From an uncultured Roseateles sp. (GTDB lineage: Bacteria > Pseudomonadota > Gammaproteobacteria > Burkholderiales > Burkholderiaceae): a stretch of 16,524 bases of DNA. A model generated the notes under the pieces. That model was not told the origin of the DNA, ran no database searches, and saw only the letters and a program-made list of their open reading frames with translations. Both the position numbers and the translations under genes were made by a program. Every line of letters begins with the position of its first letter. The stretch's first letter is position 1. Positions 1 to 7,720 of this stretch are shown piece after piece. The stretch is from contig CAMLKW010000086.1 in assembly GCA_946480605.1 (NCBI GenBank), positions 1 through 16,524 on the forward strand, read 5' to 3'.

Positions 1-316
1 CACCGGCCACGAGGTGGTGGACCTGGGCAAGAAGTTCGAGGACTACGGCGTCGAAGGCATCATCTACACCGACATCGGCCGCGACGGCATGCTGACCGGC
101 ATCAACATCGAGGCCACCGTCAAGCTGGCCCAGGCGCTGACCATTCCCGTCATCGCGTCGGGCGGCCTGTCCAACATCACCGACATCGAGCGCCTGTGTG
201 CGGTGTTCGGTGACGGCGTCGAAGGCGTCATCTGCGGTCGTTCCATCTACACCGGCGATCTGGATTTCGCAGCGGGCCAAGCCCGCGCCGACGAGTTGAT
301 GGCGGCGCAAGCCTGA
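1..316 (+). CDS. hisA: HisA, phosphoribosylformimino-AICAR-phosphate isomerase (C-terminal part, 5' end outside window)
   Basis: HisA catalyses the Amadori rearrangement of ProFAR to PRFAR, the fourth step of histidine biosynthesis, in the cytoplasm. Only about the last 104 codons are present; the open frame runs in from the left edge (first full codon at base 2). Visible (beta/alpha)8-barrel signatures of the HisA/HisF family are YTDIGRDGM (the C-terminal half phosphate-binding/catalytic strand), IPVIASGGL and [11 protein letters not shown] (the second phosphate-binding motif). HisF shares the barrel, but the next gene is clearly HisF, and the TDIxRDGM form is typical of HisA. The TGA stop at 314-316 shares one base with the hisF ATG (TGATG), so the two are translationally coupled. 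The catalytic Asp of strand 1 lies outside the window. Confidence 0.95.
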   Translation, partial: TGHEVVDLGKKFEDYGVEGIIYTDIGRDGMLTGINIEATVKLAQALTIPVIASGGLSNITDIERLCAVFGDGVEGVICGRSIYTGDLDFAAGQARADELMAAQA

Positions 317-1077
317 TGCTCGCCAAACGCATCATTCCCTGCCTGGATGTGACCGCCGGTCGCGTCGTCAAGGGCGTCAATTTCGTCGGCCTGCGGGATG
401 CGGGTGACCCGGTGGACATCGCCGCCCGCTACAACGAGCAGGGCGCCGACGAACTGACCTTCCTGGACATCACCGCGACGAGCGACGGCCGCGACCTCAT
501 CCTTCACATCATCGAAGCGGTGGCCAGCAAGGTCTTCATCCCGCTCACCGTGGGCGGTGGTGTGCGCGCCGTGGCCGATGTGCGCCGGCTGCTGAATGCC
601 GGAGCCGACAAGGTGAGCTTCAACTCGGCGGCCGTGGCCGACCCCGAGCTGATCCGCGCCGCCAGCGACAAGTACGGCGCCCAGTGCATCGTCGTCGCCA
701 TCGATGCCAAGCGCCGCGCCGATGGCAATGGCTGGGATGTCTACACCCACGGCGGCCGCAAGAACGTGGGCCTGGATGCCGTCGAATGGGCGAAGCAGAT
801 GGCCGAGTACGGTGCCGGCGAGATCCTGCTGACCAGCATGGACCGCGACGGCACCAAGAGCGGCTTCGACCTGGCGCTGACCCGCGCCGTGAGTGACGCC
901 GTGCCGGTGCCCGTCATCGCGTCCGGCGGCGTGGGCTCGCTGGACGATCTGGCCGACGGCATCACGCAGGGCGGTGCCGATGCGGTGCTGGCGGCCAGCA
1001 TCTTCCACTTCGGCCAGCACACGGTGGGCGAAGCCAAGGCGCTGATGGCCGCCCGCGGCATCCCCGTCAGGCAGTAG
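316..1077 (+). CDS. hisF: HisF, imidazole glycerol phosphate synthase cyclase subunit
   Basis: HisF uses ammonia delivered by HisH to convert PRFAR into imidazole glycerol phosphate and AICAR, linking histidine and purine synthesis. The 253-residue product has the normal family length. The N-terminus RIIPCLDV carries the catalytic Asp11 and VVAIDAKR carries the second catalytic Asp130. Other barrel signatures are TVGGGVR (about 78-84), the [14 protein letters not shown] stretch and [11 protein letters not shown]. The start is fixed by the TGATG overlap with hisA. The stop TAG (1075-1077) is followed after only three bases by the GTG of rsmD. hisI and hisE, which often follow hisF, are not here. 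Confidence 0.98.
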   Translation: MLAKRIIPCLDVTAGRVVKGVNFVGLRDAGDPVDIAARYNEQGADELTFLDITATSDGRDLILHIIEAVASKVFIPLTVGGGVRAVADVRRLLNAGADKVSFNSAAVADPELIRAASDKYGAQCIVVAIDAKRRADGNGWDVYTHGGRKNVGLDAVEWAKQMAEYGAGEILLTSMDRDGTKSGFDLALTRAVSDAVPVPVIASGGVGSLDDLADGITQGGADAVLAASIFHFGQHTVGEAKALMAARGIPVRQ

Positions 1078-1080
1078 GGC

Positions 1081-1628
1081 GTGGGCGAGGTCAGGATCAT
1101 CGGGGGCCAGTGGAAGCGCTCCAAGCTCCCCGTGCCCGACGCGCCGGGCCTGCGCCCCACGTCCGACCGCATCCGCGAGACGCTGTTCAACTGGCTGGGC
1201 CAGACACTGAGCGGCTGGCGCGTGCTCGATGCCTTTGCCGGCAGCGGCGCGCTGGGTTTCGAGGCGGCCTCGCGCGATGCGGCCCAGGTCGTGCTCGTCG
1301 AGCGCGACGCCAGGCTGGCCGCCGGCCTGCGCGCCAGCGCGCAGCGGCTCAAGGCGACCACCATCCAGGTGCATGCGGACGATGCACTGGCCTGGATGCG
1401 TGCCGCGCCACGCGGCGGTTTCGACCTCATCCTGCTGGACCCGCCGTTTGCTGCCGACCTGTTCGAGCAGGCGCTTACGGCTGCCCAGCCGTTGCTGGCC
1501 GATGGCGGCCTCATCTACGTCGAATCTCCGCACGCGATCACGCCTCCGGCCGGATTCACCGCCTGGCGCCAGGGTCGCGCCGGTGCCGTGCACCACCAGT
1601 TGCTGCGTCGCGAGGACAATCCGGCTTC

Positions 1629-1632
<4 letters not shown>
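1081..1632 (+). CDS. rsmD: RsmD, 16S rRNA (guanine966-N2)-methyltransferase
   Basis: RsmD uses S-adenosylmethionine to methylate N2 of G966 of 16S rRNA in assembled 30S subunits. The 183-residue protein starts with a GTG and enters the family core almost at once (GEVRIIGGQW, then LRPTSDRIRETLFNWL). The SAM-binding motif I is LDAFAGSGALGFEA (about 49-62), the acidic end of strand 2 is VLVERD, and the catalytic motif is DPPF (120-123), a variant of N/DPPY. Many relatives carry a short basic tail before this core that is missing here. The gene lies in the same reading frame as hisF, one codon after its stop, and has no strong ribosome binding site, so it probably depends on coupling. Its TGA overlaps the coaD ATG. 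Confidence 0.95.
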
Positions 1633-2375
<743 letters not shown>

Positions 2376-2376
<1 letters not shown>

Positions 2377-2400
2377 GCGCGGCGCGGCGCCGGTGGCGCT
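2376..2400. terminator. GC-rich hairpin between the convergent fdx and nuclease genes (weak candidate)
   Basis: The 24-base gap between the convergent stops holds AGCGC (2376-2380) and GCGCT (2396-2400), with a nested GGCGC/GCGCC inside. It could act as a bidirectional stop or mRNA 3'-end hairpin, but no T-tract follows on either strand, so intrinsic termination is doubtful. Confidence 0.25.
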
Positions 2401-3453
2401 TCAAGGCGCGCCCAGCGTCGCTTGCAGGATCTGCGCCAGCCGGGCAGCGGCCAAGGTCAGCTGGCGCTGCTTGATCGCGGCCATGCGGGCCGGGTAGTCC
2501 GGCGGCAGCCTGACCGTCCAGACCTCGCCCTGGCGCGGGCCGAATGCGAGGTCGTGCAGCGCCGGGCGGGCCTGGTCCAGCGTCTCGCCGGCCCAGCGCG
2601 CTGGCCAGTCGGCCATGTCGCCGGGCGTGACCGGCACCTCGCGCGCGGCCTGCAGCCAGGCGGCGTCGATGCCGGCCGGCGTCAGCGGCGCGGGCACGCC
2701 GTCCCAGAGCGAGTGCAGGTTGGGCATGCGCCAGCCGGCCGCCACGGCCTGCAGGCCGGCGGCACCGGTGGGCGGGCGGGCCGGGATGACGACCTGGTTG
2801 CTGCCGCGCGTGAACGTGGCGGGGTCCAGGCCGGTCTTGTCGGGGTCCACCGGTCGCCCCTGCGCGTCCAGGTAGACGCCGCCGATGTGCAGCGGCTGGT
2901 GCATGTCACCCACCAGATGGGCGATCACCAGCAGCGCGTCGCGCGGCGAAGCGAAGCCGAACGGCGCCGGCACCGGTTGCCCCTGCAGCACGCGTATGGC
3001 GGCCGCCGCGGCGCCGACGATGTCGTCGGGGCGCGCCCCGGTGCTGCCGGGCAGGTAGCGGCTGCGCTGGTAGGCGAGATTGGCGTAGTGATAGCCGCGG
3101 TGACAGTCCTCGGCGCCGGGCGCGGGCCGGCACTGGCGGTGGTTGCGCTGCGCGAAGGCGCGCAGCTCGGCGATGCCGGCATCGGTCTCGAACGGCGCGC
3201 ACTCTGCATAGCGGCCGCGCGTCGTGTAGTCGAAGCCCTTGGCCGGGTCGATGCCGCGGGCGCAGTCCAGCCAGGCGCTGGCCTGCGCGAGCGTGAGGTC
3301 ACCCAGCAACTGGGCCACGCGCTGCGCCGCGGGCGTGCCCTGCAGCAGCCTCTCGGTCAGCGCGCCCACGGTCTGGTGGCCCTCGCCACTCCAGGCGTGC
3401 GCGGCACTGGCGAAGGCCAGCAGCAGGGGGGCGGCAAGTCGGCGGAAAAACAC
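2401..3453 (-). CDS. Secreted S1/P1-type zinc-dependent nuclease
   Basis: The S1/P1 family are trinuclear-zinc phosphodiesterases that cut single-stranded nucleic acid and 3'-nucleotides. The 350-residue precursor has a signal peptide (about 1-20, cleavage after AHA), which leaves Trp21 as the mature N-terminus, as the family requires because the N-terminal Trp binds zinc. All expected ligands can be placed: W21, H26, D63, H122 (YHYAN), H179/D183/H189 in HLVGDMHQPLH, and H247/D251 in NLHSLWD. The usual GGDxGGN loop is replaced by a longer segment ending in TRGSNQVV. Four cysteines (64, 85, 108, 117) suggest disulfides and a periplasmic or extracellular location. The GTG start is chosen for its AAGGAG site 6 bases upstream and the signal peptide that follows. 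It lies 14 bases after cobQ, so it is probably the last gene of the B12 operon. Confidence 0.9.
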   Translation of the reverse strand: MFFRRLAAPLLLAFASAAHAWSGEGHQTVGALTERLLQGTPAAQRVAQLLGDLTLAQASAWLDCARGIDPAKGFDYTTRGRYAECAPFETDAGIAELRAFAQRNHRQCRPAPGAEDCHRGYHYANLAYQRSRYLPGSTGARPDDIVGAAAAAIRVLQGQPVPAPFGFASPRDALLVIAHLVGDMHQPLHIGGVYLDAQGRPVDPDKTGLDPATFTRGSNQVVIPARPPTGAAGLQAVAAGWRMPNLHSLWDGVPAPLTPAGIDAAWLQAAREVPVTPGDMADWPARWAGETLDQARPALHDLAFGPRQGEVWTVRLPPDYPARMAAIKQRQLTLAAARLAQILQATLGAP

Positions 3454-3467
3454 GGGCAACTCCTTCC

Positions 3468-4913
3468 TCAGGCGATCAGGCCCGCCAGTCTGCCCGGCTG
3501 GAAGTGCAGCTCGATGAAGTCGGCCAGGCCGTCGAACACGGCGTCCAGCGGCCGGCCGGTCTGGCCGAACAGCGCCTGCAGCACGGCCGGCTGCTCGAAC
3601 AGGCCGTGGGCGTAGACACCCAGCACGCGGCCGGCCTGCCAGCCTATGGCCTCGCCGGCCGCGTTGCGCAGTGCCACCTGTGGCGGCGGCAGGTCGGCAT
3701 GCGGCTGGGTGCGGCCATGGCGGATCTCGTAGCCCTCGGCCTGCACGCCGGCCAGCGCGGCCCAGGGGCCGTCCGTCGCGTCGAAGTGCAGTGCGGTGCT
3801 GCGCAGCAGCTTCTCGGGCTCGAAGGCGGTCACCAGCGGCAACAGGCCCAGGCCTGGCGCATTGCCGTCCACGCCGTGCGTGTCGATCAGCGCCTCGCCC
3901 AGCATCTGCAGTCCGCCGCAGATGCCCAGGATCCGGCCGCGGTGGGCGTTGATGGCCAGGTCCAGCTTCTGCGCGCGCAGCCAGGCCAGGTCGGCCGCGG
4001 TGGCCTTGGAGCCGGGCAGGATGATCCAGTCCGCGCCTGCCAAGTCCGCGGCCGAGCGCGCCCAGGACAGCCTCACGCCGGGCAGCTGGCGCAGCGGCTG
4101 GAACTCGTCGAGGTTGGAGATGCGCGGGTAGGCGATGACGGCGATGCGCAGGCCCTCGCCGGTCGTCGCGTCGTCGAACACGCCGTCCTCTTCCGGCAGG
4201 CCATGGCCGCGCCACATCGGCAGCGTCGCGATGGTCGGCACGCCGGTCAGGCGCTGCAGCTGCTCGGGGCCCGGCGCCAGCAGGCCGGCGTCGCCGCGGA
4301 AACGGTTCAGCACGAAGCCCTTCACCTGCGCGCGCACGTCCTCCGGCATCAGCTGGTGCGTGCCGTACAGGTGGGCGAAGGCGCCGCCGCGGTCGATGTC
4401 GGTGACCAGCAGGCAGGCCGCGTTCGCGTCACGGGCGGTGCCCAGGTTCACGTAGTCGGTCGGCGCCAGGTTGATCTCGGCCGGCGAGCCCGCGCCCTCG
4501 ATGACCAACACGTCGTTCTCGCGCAGCAGCTCGTGCAGTGCGGCGCGGGCGCGGGGCTTCAGCAGCGCGCTGCGCTCGCGCCAGGGCATGCGGGACAGCG
4601 CCTCGTCCACCTCGCCCAGCACGACGACCTGGCTGCGCGTGTCGGCCTCGGGTTTGAGCAGCACGGGGTTCATGCGCACCTCGGGCACGCGGCGCGCGGC
4701 CAGCGCCTGGAAGTACTGCGCGCTGCCGATCTCGCCCATCAGCCCGTTCAGCCCTGGTACGACGCGCGCGTTGTTGCTCATGTTCTGCGCCTTGAACGGC
4801 ACGACCTTCAGGCCCTGGCGCGCGTACCAGCGGCACAGTGCGGTGGCCAGCCAGCTCTTGCCGGCGCCGCTGGTGGTGCCCAGCACCATGACCGCCTTGC
4901 CTTGTCGGCTCAT
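3468..4913 (-). CDS. cobQ: CobQ/CbiP, adenosylcobyric acid synthase (glutamine-hydrolysing)
   Basis: CobQ amidates carboxylates b, d, e and g of adenosylcobyrinic acid a,c-diamide with glutamine and ATP. The 481-residue product has the family length. The N-terminal dethiobiotin-synthetase-like ATPase domain carries GTTSGAGKS (12-20) and the family signature VVPFKAQNMSNNA (37-49). The C-terminal class-I-like glutamine amidotransferase domain has its nucleophile Cys332 in GICGG and His436 in YAHGLFE. LPGSKAT (299-305) sits at the start of that domain. The ATG overlaps the upstream decarboxylase stop (ATGA). The DUF1636, cbiB, cobD, cobQ order is typical of compact B12 operons. Confidence 0.97.
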   Translation of the reverse strand: MSRQGKAVMVLGTTSGAGKSWLATALCRWYARQGLKVVPFKAQNMSNNARVVPGLNGLMGEIGSAQYFQALAARRVPEVRMNPVLLKPEADTRSQVVVLGEVDEALSRMPWRERSALLKPRARAALHELLRENDVLVIEGAGSPAEINLAPTDYVNLGTARDANAACLLVTDIDRGGAFAHLYGTHQLMPEDVRAQVKGFVLNRFRGDAGLLAPGPEQLQRLTGVPTIATLPMWRGHGLPEEDGVFDDATTGEGLRIAVIAYPRISNLDEFQPLRQLPGVRLSWARSAADLAGADWIILPGSKATAADLAWLRAQKLDLAINAHRGRILGICGGLQMLGEALIDTHGVDGNAPGLGLLPLVTAFEPEKLLRSTALHFDATDGPWAALAGVQAEGYEIRHGRTQPHADLPPPQVALRNAAGEAIGWQAGRVLGVYAHGLFEQPAVLQALFGQTGRPLDAVFDGLADFIELHFQPGRLAGLIA

Positions 4914-5890
4914 GAATCTTCTCCCTCGATCTCCAGCAGGGCCAGCTGCAGTGCCTGTTGTGCGGCGGGCGCTTGCGTCGACACGCGCACCCAGTCGGCC
5001 ATGCCGAACGATGTCGCGTCGCGCACGCGGATGCCGCGCTCGCGCAGCCTCGGCAGCATGTCGGCCTGCTGCGGCCGGGCCAGCCAGAAGTTCGTGCAGC
5101 TGTCGCGCTGCTGCCAGCCCAGGTCGGCCAGCAGCGCGCGCTGCGTGGCCGTCCAGCCGCGCAGCGTGGCGCGTGCGTCGGCCAGCCAGGCCTGTGTGTC
5201 GTCATCCAGCCAATGCATCAGCAGGGCCACGCCCTCGGCCGACAGCACCCAGCTCGGCGCCAGCGACAGCGCGTGTGCCCAGACCTCATCGGCGGCGGGC
5301 GCCACGCAATAGCCGGCGCGGATGCCCGTCAGGCCCAGCGCCTTGTTGGGGCTGATCAGCTGCCAGGCGCCGGGCGGCAGCGCGGGCGCAACGCCCTCCA
5401 GCCGCAGCGGCTCGTAGGCGCGATCGACGATGACCAGCGCGTCGCCCAGATCGGGCCAGGCCGCCATGCTTTCGCCGGTCGGGTTGCAGGGCTCGCAGAT
5501 CCACACCAGCGCGGGTGCGGTCGGGCAGATGTCGGCGGGCCGGGCGTAGGGCTTCACGGCCAGTCCCAGCGCCTGGGCGGCGAGGGCGTAATCGCCAAAA
5601 CCGGGCTGCGGCACCCACACCTCGCGGCGGCCGGCCAGCATGGCGGCCACGGTCAGGCGGCGTATGCCCTCCGCGCCGCCGGCCGTCGGCATCACTAGTT
5701 GCCCGTCGCCCAGCCGCCGGCGCAGCGCGCGGTAGCCGGGGTCGGGGTAGCTGCTCCGGTCGGCGGCCTGCACGGCGGCCAGCAGCGCGGGCGGCGGGCC
5801 CAGCGGGCTGGCGTTGGTGGAGAAATCGAAGTCCACCGGCGGCCCGTCGTCGGGGCCGCCGTGTTCGGGCAGCAAGGGGGTGTGGTTCAT
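4910..5890 (-). CDS. cobD: L-threonine-O-3-phosphate decarboxylase (CobD in Salmonella naming, CobC in Pseudomonas naming)
   Basis: This fold-type I PLP enzyme makes (R)-1-amino-2-propanol O-2-phosphate, the linker between the corrin ring and the lower nucleotide loop. The 326-residue product is a little shorter than the Salmonella enzyme. The N-terminus FDFSTNASPLGPP is the typical substrate-binding start; CNPTGE (135-140) is the cofactor-ring motif; Lys183 in SPNKALGLTGIRAGY is the Schiff-base lysine; and the C-terminal Arg302 region (VRVST) would bind the carboxylate. Histidinol-phosphate aminotransferase (HisC) is the nearest look-alike, but the position between cbiB and cobQ and the short length favour the decarboxylase. 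The ATG at 5890 overlaps the cbiB stop by four bases; the longer open frame upstream only overlaps cbiB. Confidence 0.92.
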   Translation of the reverse strand: MNHTPLLPEHGGPDDGPPVDFDFSTNASPLGPPPALLAAVQAADRSSYPDPGYRALRRRLGDGQLVMPTAGGAEGIRRLTVAAMLAGRREVWVPQPGFGDYALAAQALGLAVKPYARPADICPTAPALVWICEPCNPTGESMAAWPDLGDALVIVDRAYEPLRLEGVAPALPPGAWQLISPNKALGLTGIRAGYCVAPAADEVWAHALSLAPSWVLSAEGVALLMHWLDDDTQAWLADARATLRGWTATQRALLADLGWQQRDSCTNFWLARPQQADMLPRLRERGIRVRDATSFGMADWVRVSTQAPAAQQALQLALLEIEGEDS

Positions 5891-6813
5891 GACCTCAGCA
5901 TCCAGGCCAGCAGTGCGAGGAGCGCGCCGCCGAGGGCGACAGCCTGCCACGCCACGGCGCGCGCCGCGTGCAGGTCGTCGGACGAGACCTGCCGGCCGTC
6001 GGCATGCAGCGTGTAGACGCCCGGCTTGCCCAGCCGCACGCCCAGCCGCAGCGCCATCGCGGCCATGGGCCAGCCGCCGTTGGGCGACGGCGTGCGGCGG
6101 GCCTCGCGCAGCAGCCGCAGCGAGGGCCGCGCGATCAGCAGGGCCGTCAGGCGCGCGGGAATCCACGACAGCAGGTCGTCCGCCCGCGCGGCCCATTTGC
6201 CGCTCCATTCGCGCTCGTCGCGGTAGCCCCACATGGCGTCGGCCGTGTTGGCGAAGCGGTAGACCGCCGCCCCCGGCAGTCCGACGATGGCGAACCAGAA
6301 CAGCGGCGCGATGACCGAGTCGTTCAGGTTCTCGGCCAGCGTCTCGATGGCGGCCTCGCGCACCTCGGCGTCGGTCAGCGACGACGTATCGCGGCTGACC
6401 AGGCGCGATAGCCGTGTGCGACCCGCGTCCAGCGATTCACTCAGCGCCGTCTCGACGGCCATGGCCTCGTCGGCCAGCAGCGCCCAGGCCAGCAGCGGCT
6501 TCAGCAGCACGCCGATCAGCACGGCCGCGCCGGCCAGGCGCAGCGGCGACAGCCAGGGCTGGAGGCCCATCAACACCTGGCCCTCCAGCCACAGCGCGAC
6601 GAAGGCCACGAGGGCCGCGCCCAGCAGCCAGGCCAGCGCGCCGCCCACGAAGGCCAGCGGCGCGGGCAACCGGGTCAGCTGGAACCAACCCAGGTAGCGC
6701 CCCATGCCGACGACCGGGTGCATCCAGCTGGGCGGCTCGCCCAGCCGGTCCACCAGCAGCGCCACCGCCACGGCAAGCGGCAGCAGCAGCGGCATCAGCG
6801 AGGCCGACTGCAT
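5887..6813 (-). CDS. cbiB: CbiB, adenosylcobinamide-phosphate synthase, membrane protein (CobD in Pseudomonas naming)
   Basis: CbiB attaches aminopropanol phosphate to adenosylcobyric acid to give adenosylcobinamide phosphate. It is an integral inner-membrane protein of 308 residues, normal for the family. The family start is visible as DRLGEPPSWMHPVVGMG (about 22-38). The conserved core ETLAENLNDSVIAPLFW and the stretch RFANTADAMWGYRDER are strong CbiB signatures, followed by DDLLSWIPARLTAL. Hydrophobic segments lie at about 8-22, 52-76, 88-112 and the extreme C-terminus. The ATG overlaps the DUF1636 stop by one base (TGATG). The substrate is made by the decarboxylase encoded immediately downstream. 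Confidence 0.96.
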   Translation of the reverse strand: MQSASLMPLLLPLAVAVALLVDRLGEPPSWMHPVVGMGRYLGWFQLTRLPAPLAFVGGALAWLLGAALVAFVALWLEGQVLMGLQPWLSPLRLAGAAVLIGVLLKPLLAWALLADEAMAVETALSESLDAGRTRLSRLVSRDTSSLTDAEVREAAIETLAENLNDSVIAPLFWFAIVGLPGAAVYRFANTADAMWGYRDEREWSGKWAARADDLLSWIPARLTALLIARPSLRLLREARRTPSPNGGWPMAAMALRLGVRLGKPGVYTLHADGRQVSSDDLHAARAVAWQAVALGGALLALLAWMLRS

Positions 6814-7148
6814 CAGCCCAGCGGCGGCAGGCGTGCCAGCAGGCCGCTCTTGAGCCGTTCGGGGCGGCGGGCCCAGGCGAGCAGACCGTCGCCGGGTTCG
6901 GCATGCTGGGCGGCCACGTCCAGCAGCGCATCGACGCTGGTGGCATCGGGCGCGAGCTGCCCGAACAGGTAGCTGTGCTTGCCCACGCCTTGCAACGCGG
7001 CGGTGCAGCTCTGCCTGCAGGCCGCCATGCAGGCCTGGCCACGCACAAGCACCGGCTGGTCGCGTGCCAGGGCCTCGTTCTCGATGGCCTCCAGCAGCGC
7101 CTGCCCCTGGCCGTCGGCGCAGGTGGTGCAGACGACGAGCGCGCTCAA
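6813..7148 (-). CDS. DUF1636-type small cysteine protein of the cobalamin operon
   Basis: A 111-residue protein begins with TTG at 7148, within the cobO stop (TTGA overlap). It has C7xxC10 near the N-terminus and C40, C44, C48 in GQACMAACRQSC, then GKHSYLFGQL. This is the layout of the DUF1636 family, small putative metal-binding proteins with a thioredoxin-like ferredoxin look that recur in B12 clusters. No biochemical role is established to my knowledge. Metal or iron-sulfur binding by the cysteines, or delivery of an electron to reduce cobalt before adenosylation by CobO, would fit but is inference. The start is chosen for the overlap and because the family's beta-strand and CxxC start at once; no ATG or GTG exists near it. 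It is easily missed because a longer frame overlapping cobO and cobB covers it. Confidence 0.82.
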   Translation of the reverse strand: MSALVVCTTCADGQGQALLEAIENEALARDQPVLVRGQACMAACRQSCTAALQGVGKHSYLFGQLAPDATSVDALLDVAAQHAEPGDGLLAWARRPERLKSGLLARLPPLG

Positions 7149-7714
7149 TCCTCGATGCCCCGCTGCGCCGGCACGCCGGCCCGGTAGTGATGCTTCACCA
7201 GCGTCATCTCCGTCACCGTGTCCGCCGCGGCGATCAGCTCGGCCGGCGCGCCGCGGCCCGTCAGCACCACGTGCACGTGGGCGGGGCGCTCGCGCAGGCA
7301 GGTCAGCACCTTGTCCAGCTCCAGCCAGCCGTAGCGCAGCGGGTACATGATCTCGTCCAGCACGACGAGGAAATGGTCGCCGCTGCGTATCGTGGCCTCG
7401 GCGCGTGCCCAGCCCTCGCGGGCCAGGTCGGCGGAGTGCTCCAGGTCCTTGCTCTTCCACGAGAAACCGTCGCCCAGGCCGATGATGGGCACACCCAGTT
7501 GCTCGAAGACGCGGTGCTCGCCGAAGCGGGCGCTCGGCACCTTCATGAACTGGTAGATCAGCACCGGCTTGCCGCGGCCGTGGGCGCGCAGCGCCAGGCC
7601 GAAGGCGGCCGTGCTCTTGCCCTTGCCGTCGCCGGTGTGCACCAGCACCAGGCCGCGGCGCGCGAGCGGCTGTTCCAGCCGCTGATGGTCCAGAGGGGGC
7701 GTTTCGATTTCCAT
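7145..7714 (-). CDS. cobO: CobO/BtuR-type corrinoid adenosyltransferase
   Basis: CobO transfers the 5'-deoxyadenosyl group of ATP to the Co(I) corrinoid, making the adenosyl form used by later pathway enzymes. The 189-residue product has the family length. The inverted P-loop GDGKGKST (28-35) lies in the typical VHTGDGKGKST context. VLIYQFMK, the GLGDGFSWKS stretch (about 79-88, contacts for ATP and corrinoid) and the acidic VLDEIMYPLRYGW, HVVLTGRGAP and VTEMTLVKHHY motifs are all characteristic. The ATG at 7714 is 6 bases after the cobB stop. The protein is cytoplasmic and would act on imported corrinoids as well as pathway intermediates. Confidence 0.97.
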   Translation of the reverse strand: MEIETPPLDHQRLEQPLARRGLVLVHTGDGKGKSTAAFGLALRAHGRGKPVLIYQFMKVPSARFGEHRVFEQLGVPIIGLGDGFSWKSKDLEHSADLAREGWARAEATIRSGDHFLVVLDEIMYPLRYGWLELDKVLTCLRERPAHVHVVLTGRGAPAELIAAADTVTEMTLVKHHYRAGVPAQRGIED

Positions 7715-7720
7715 CTGTGT

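Noticed and set aside
247..1596. Long - strand open frame (449 codons) opposite hisF and rsmD
   Set aside because: It lies antisense to two well-recognised genes and its product is an Ala/Gly/His/Arg-rich string without motifs, as expected from GC-rich codon shadows.
3454..4215. N-terminal extension that would make the nuclease 604 residues long
   Set aside because: The extra part overlaps cobQ in another frame; the GTG at 3453 has a good ribosome binding site and is followed by a signal peptide.
3504..5312. 602-codon + strand open frame opposite cobQ and the decarboxylase
   Set aside because: It is antisense to clear cob genes, low-complexity Gln/Gly/Ala/Arg sequence, with no start context or domain.
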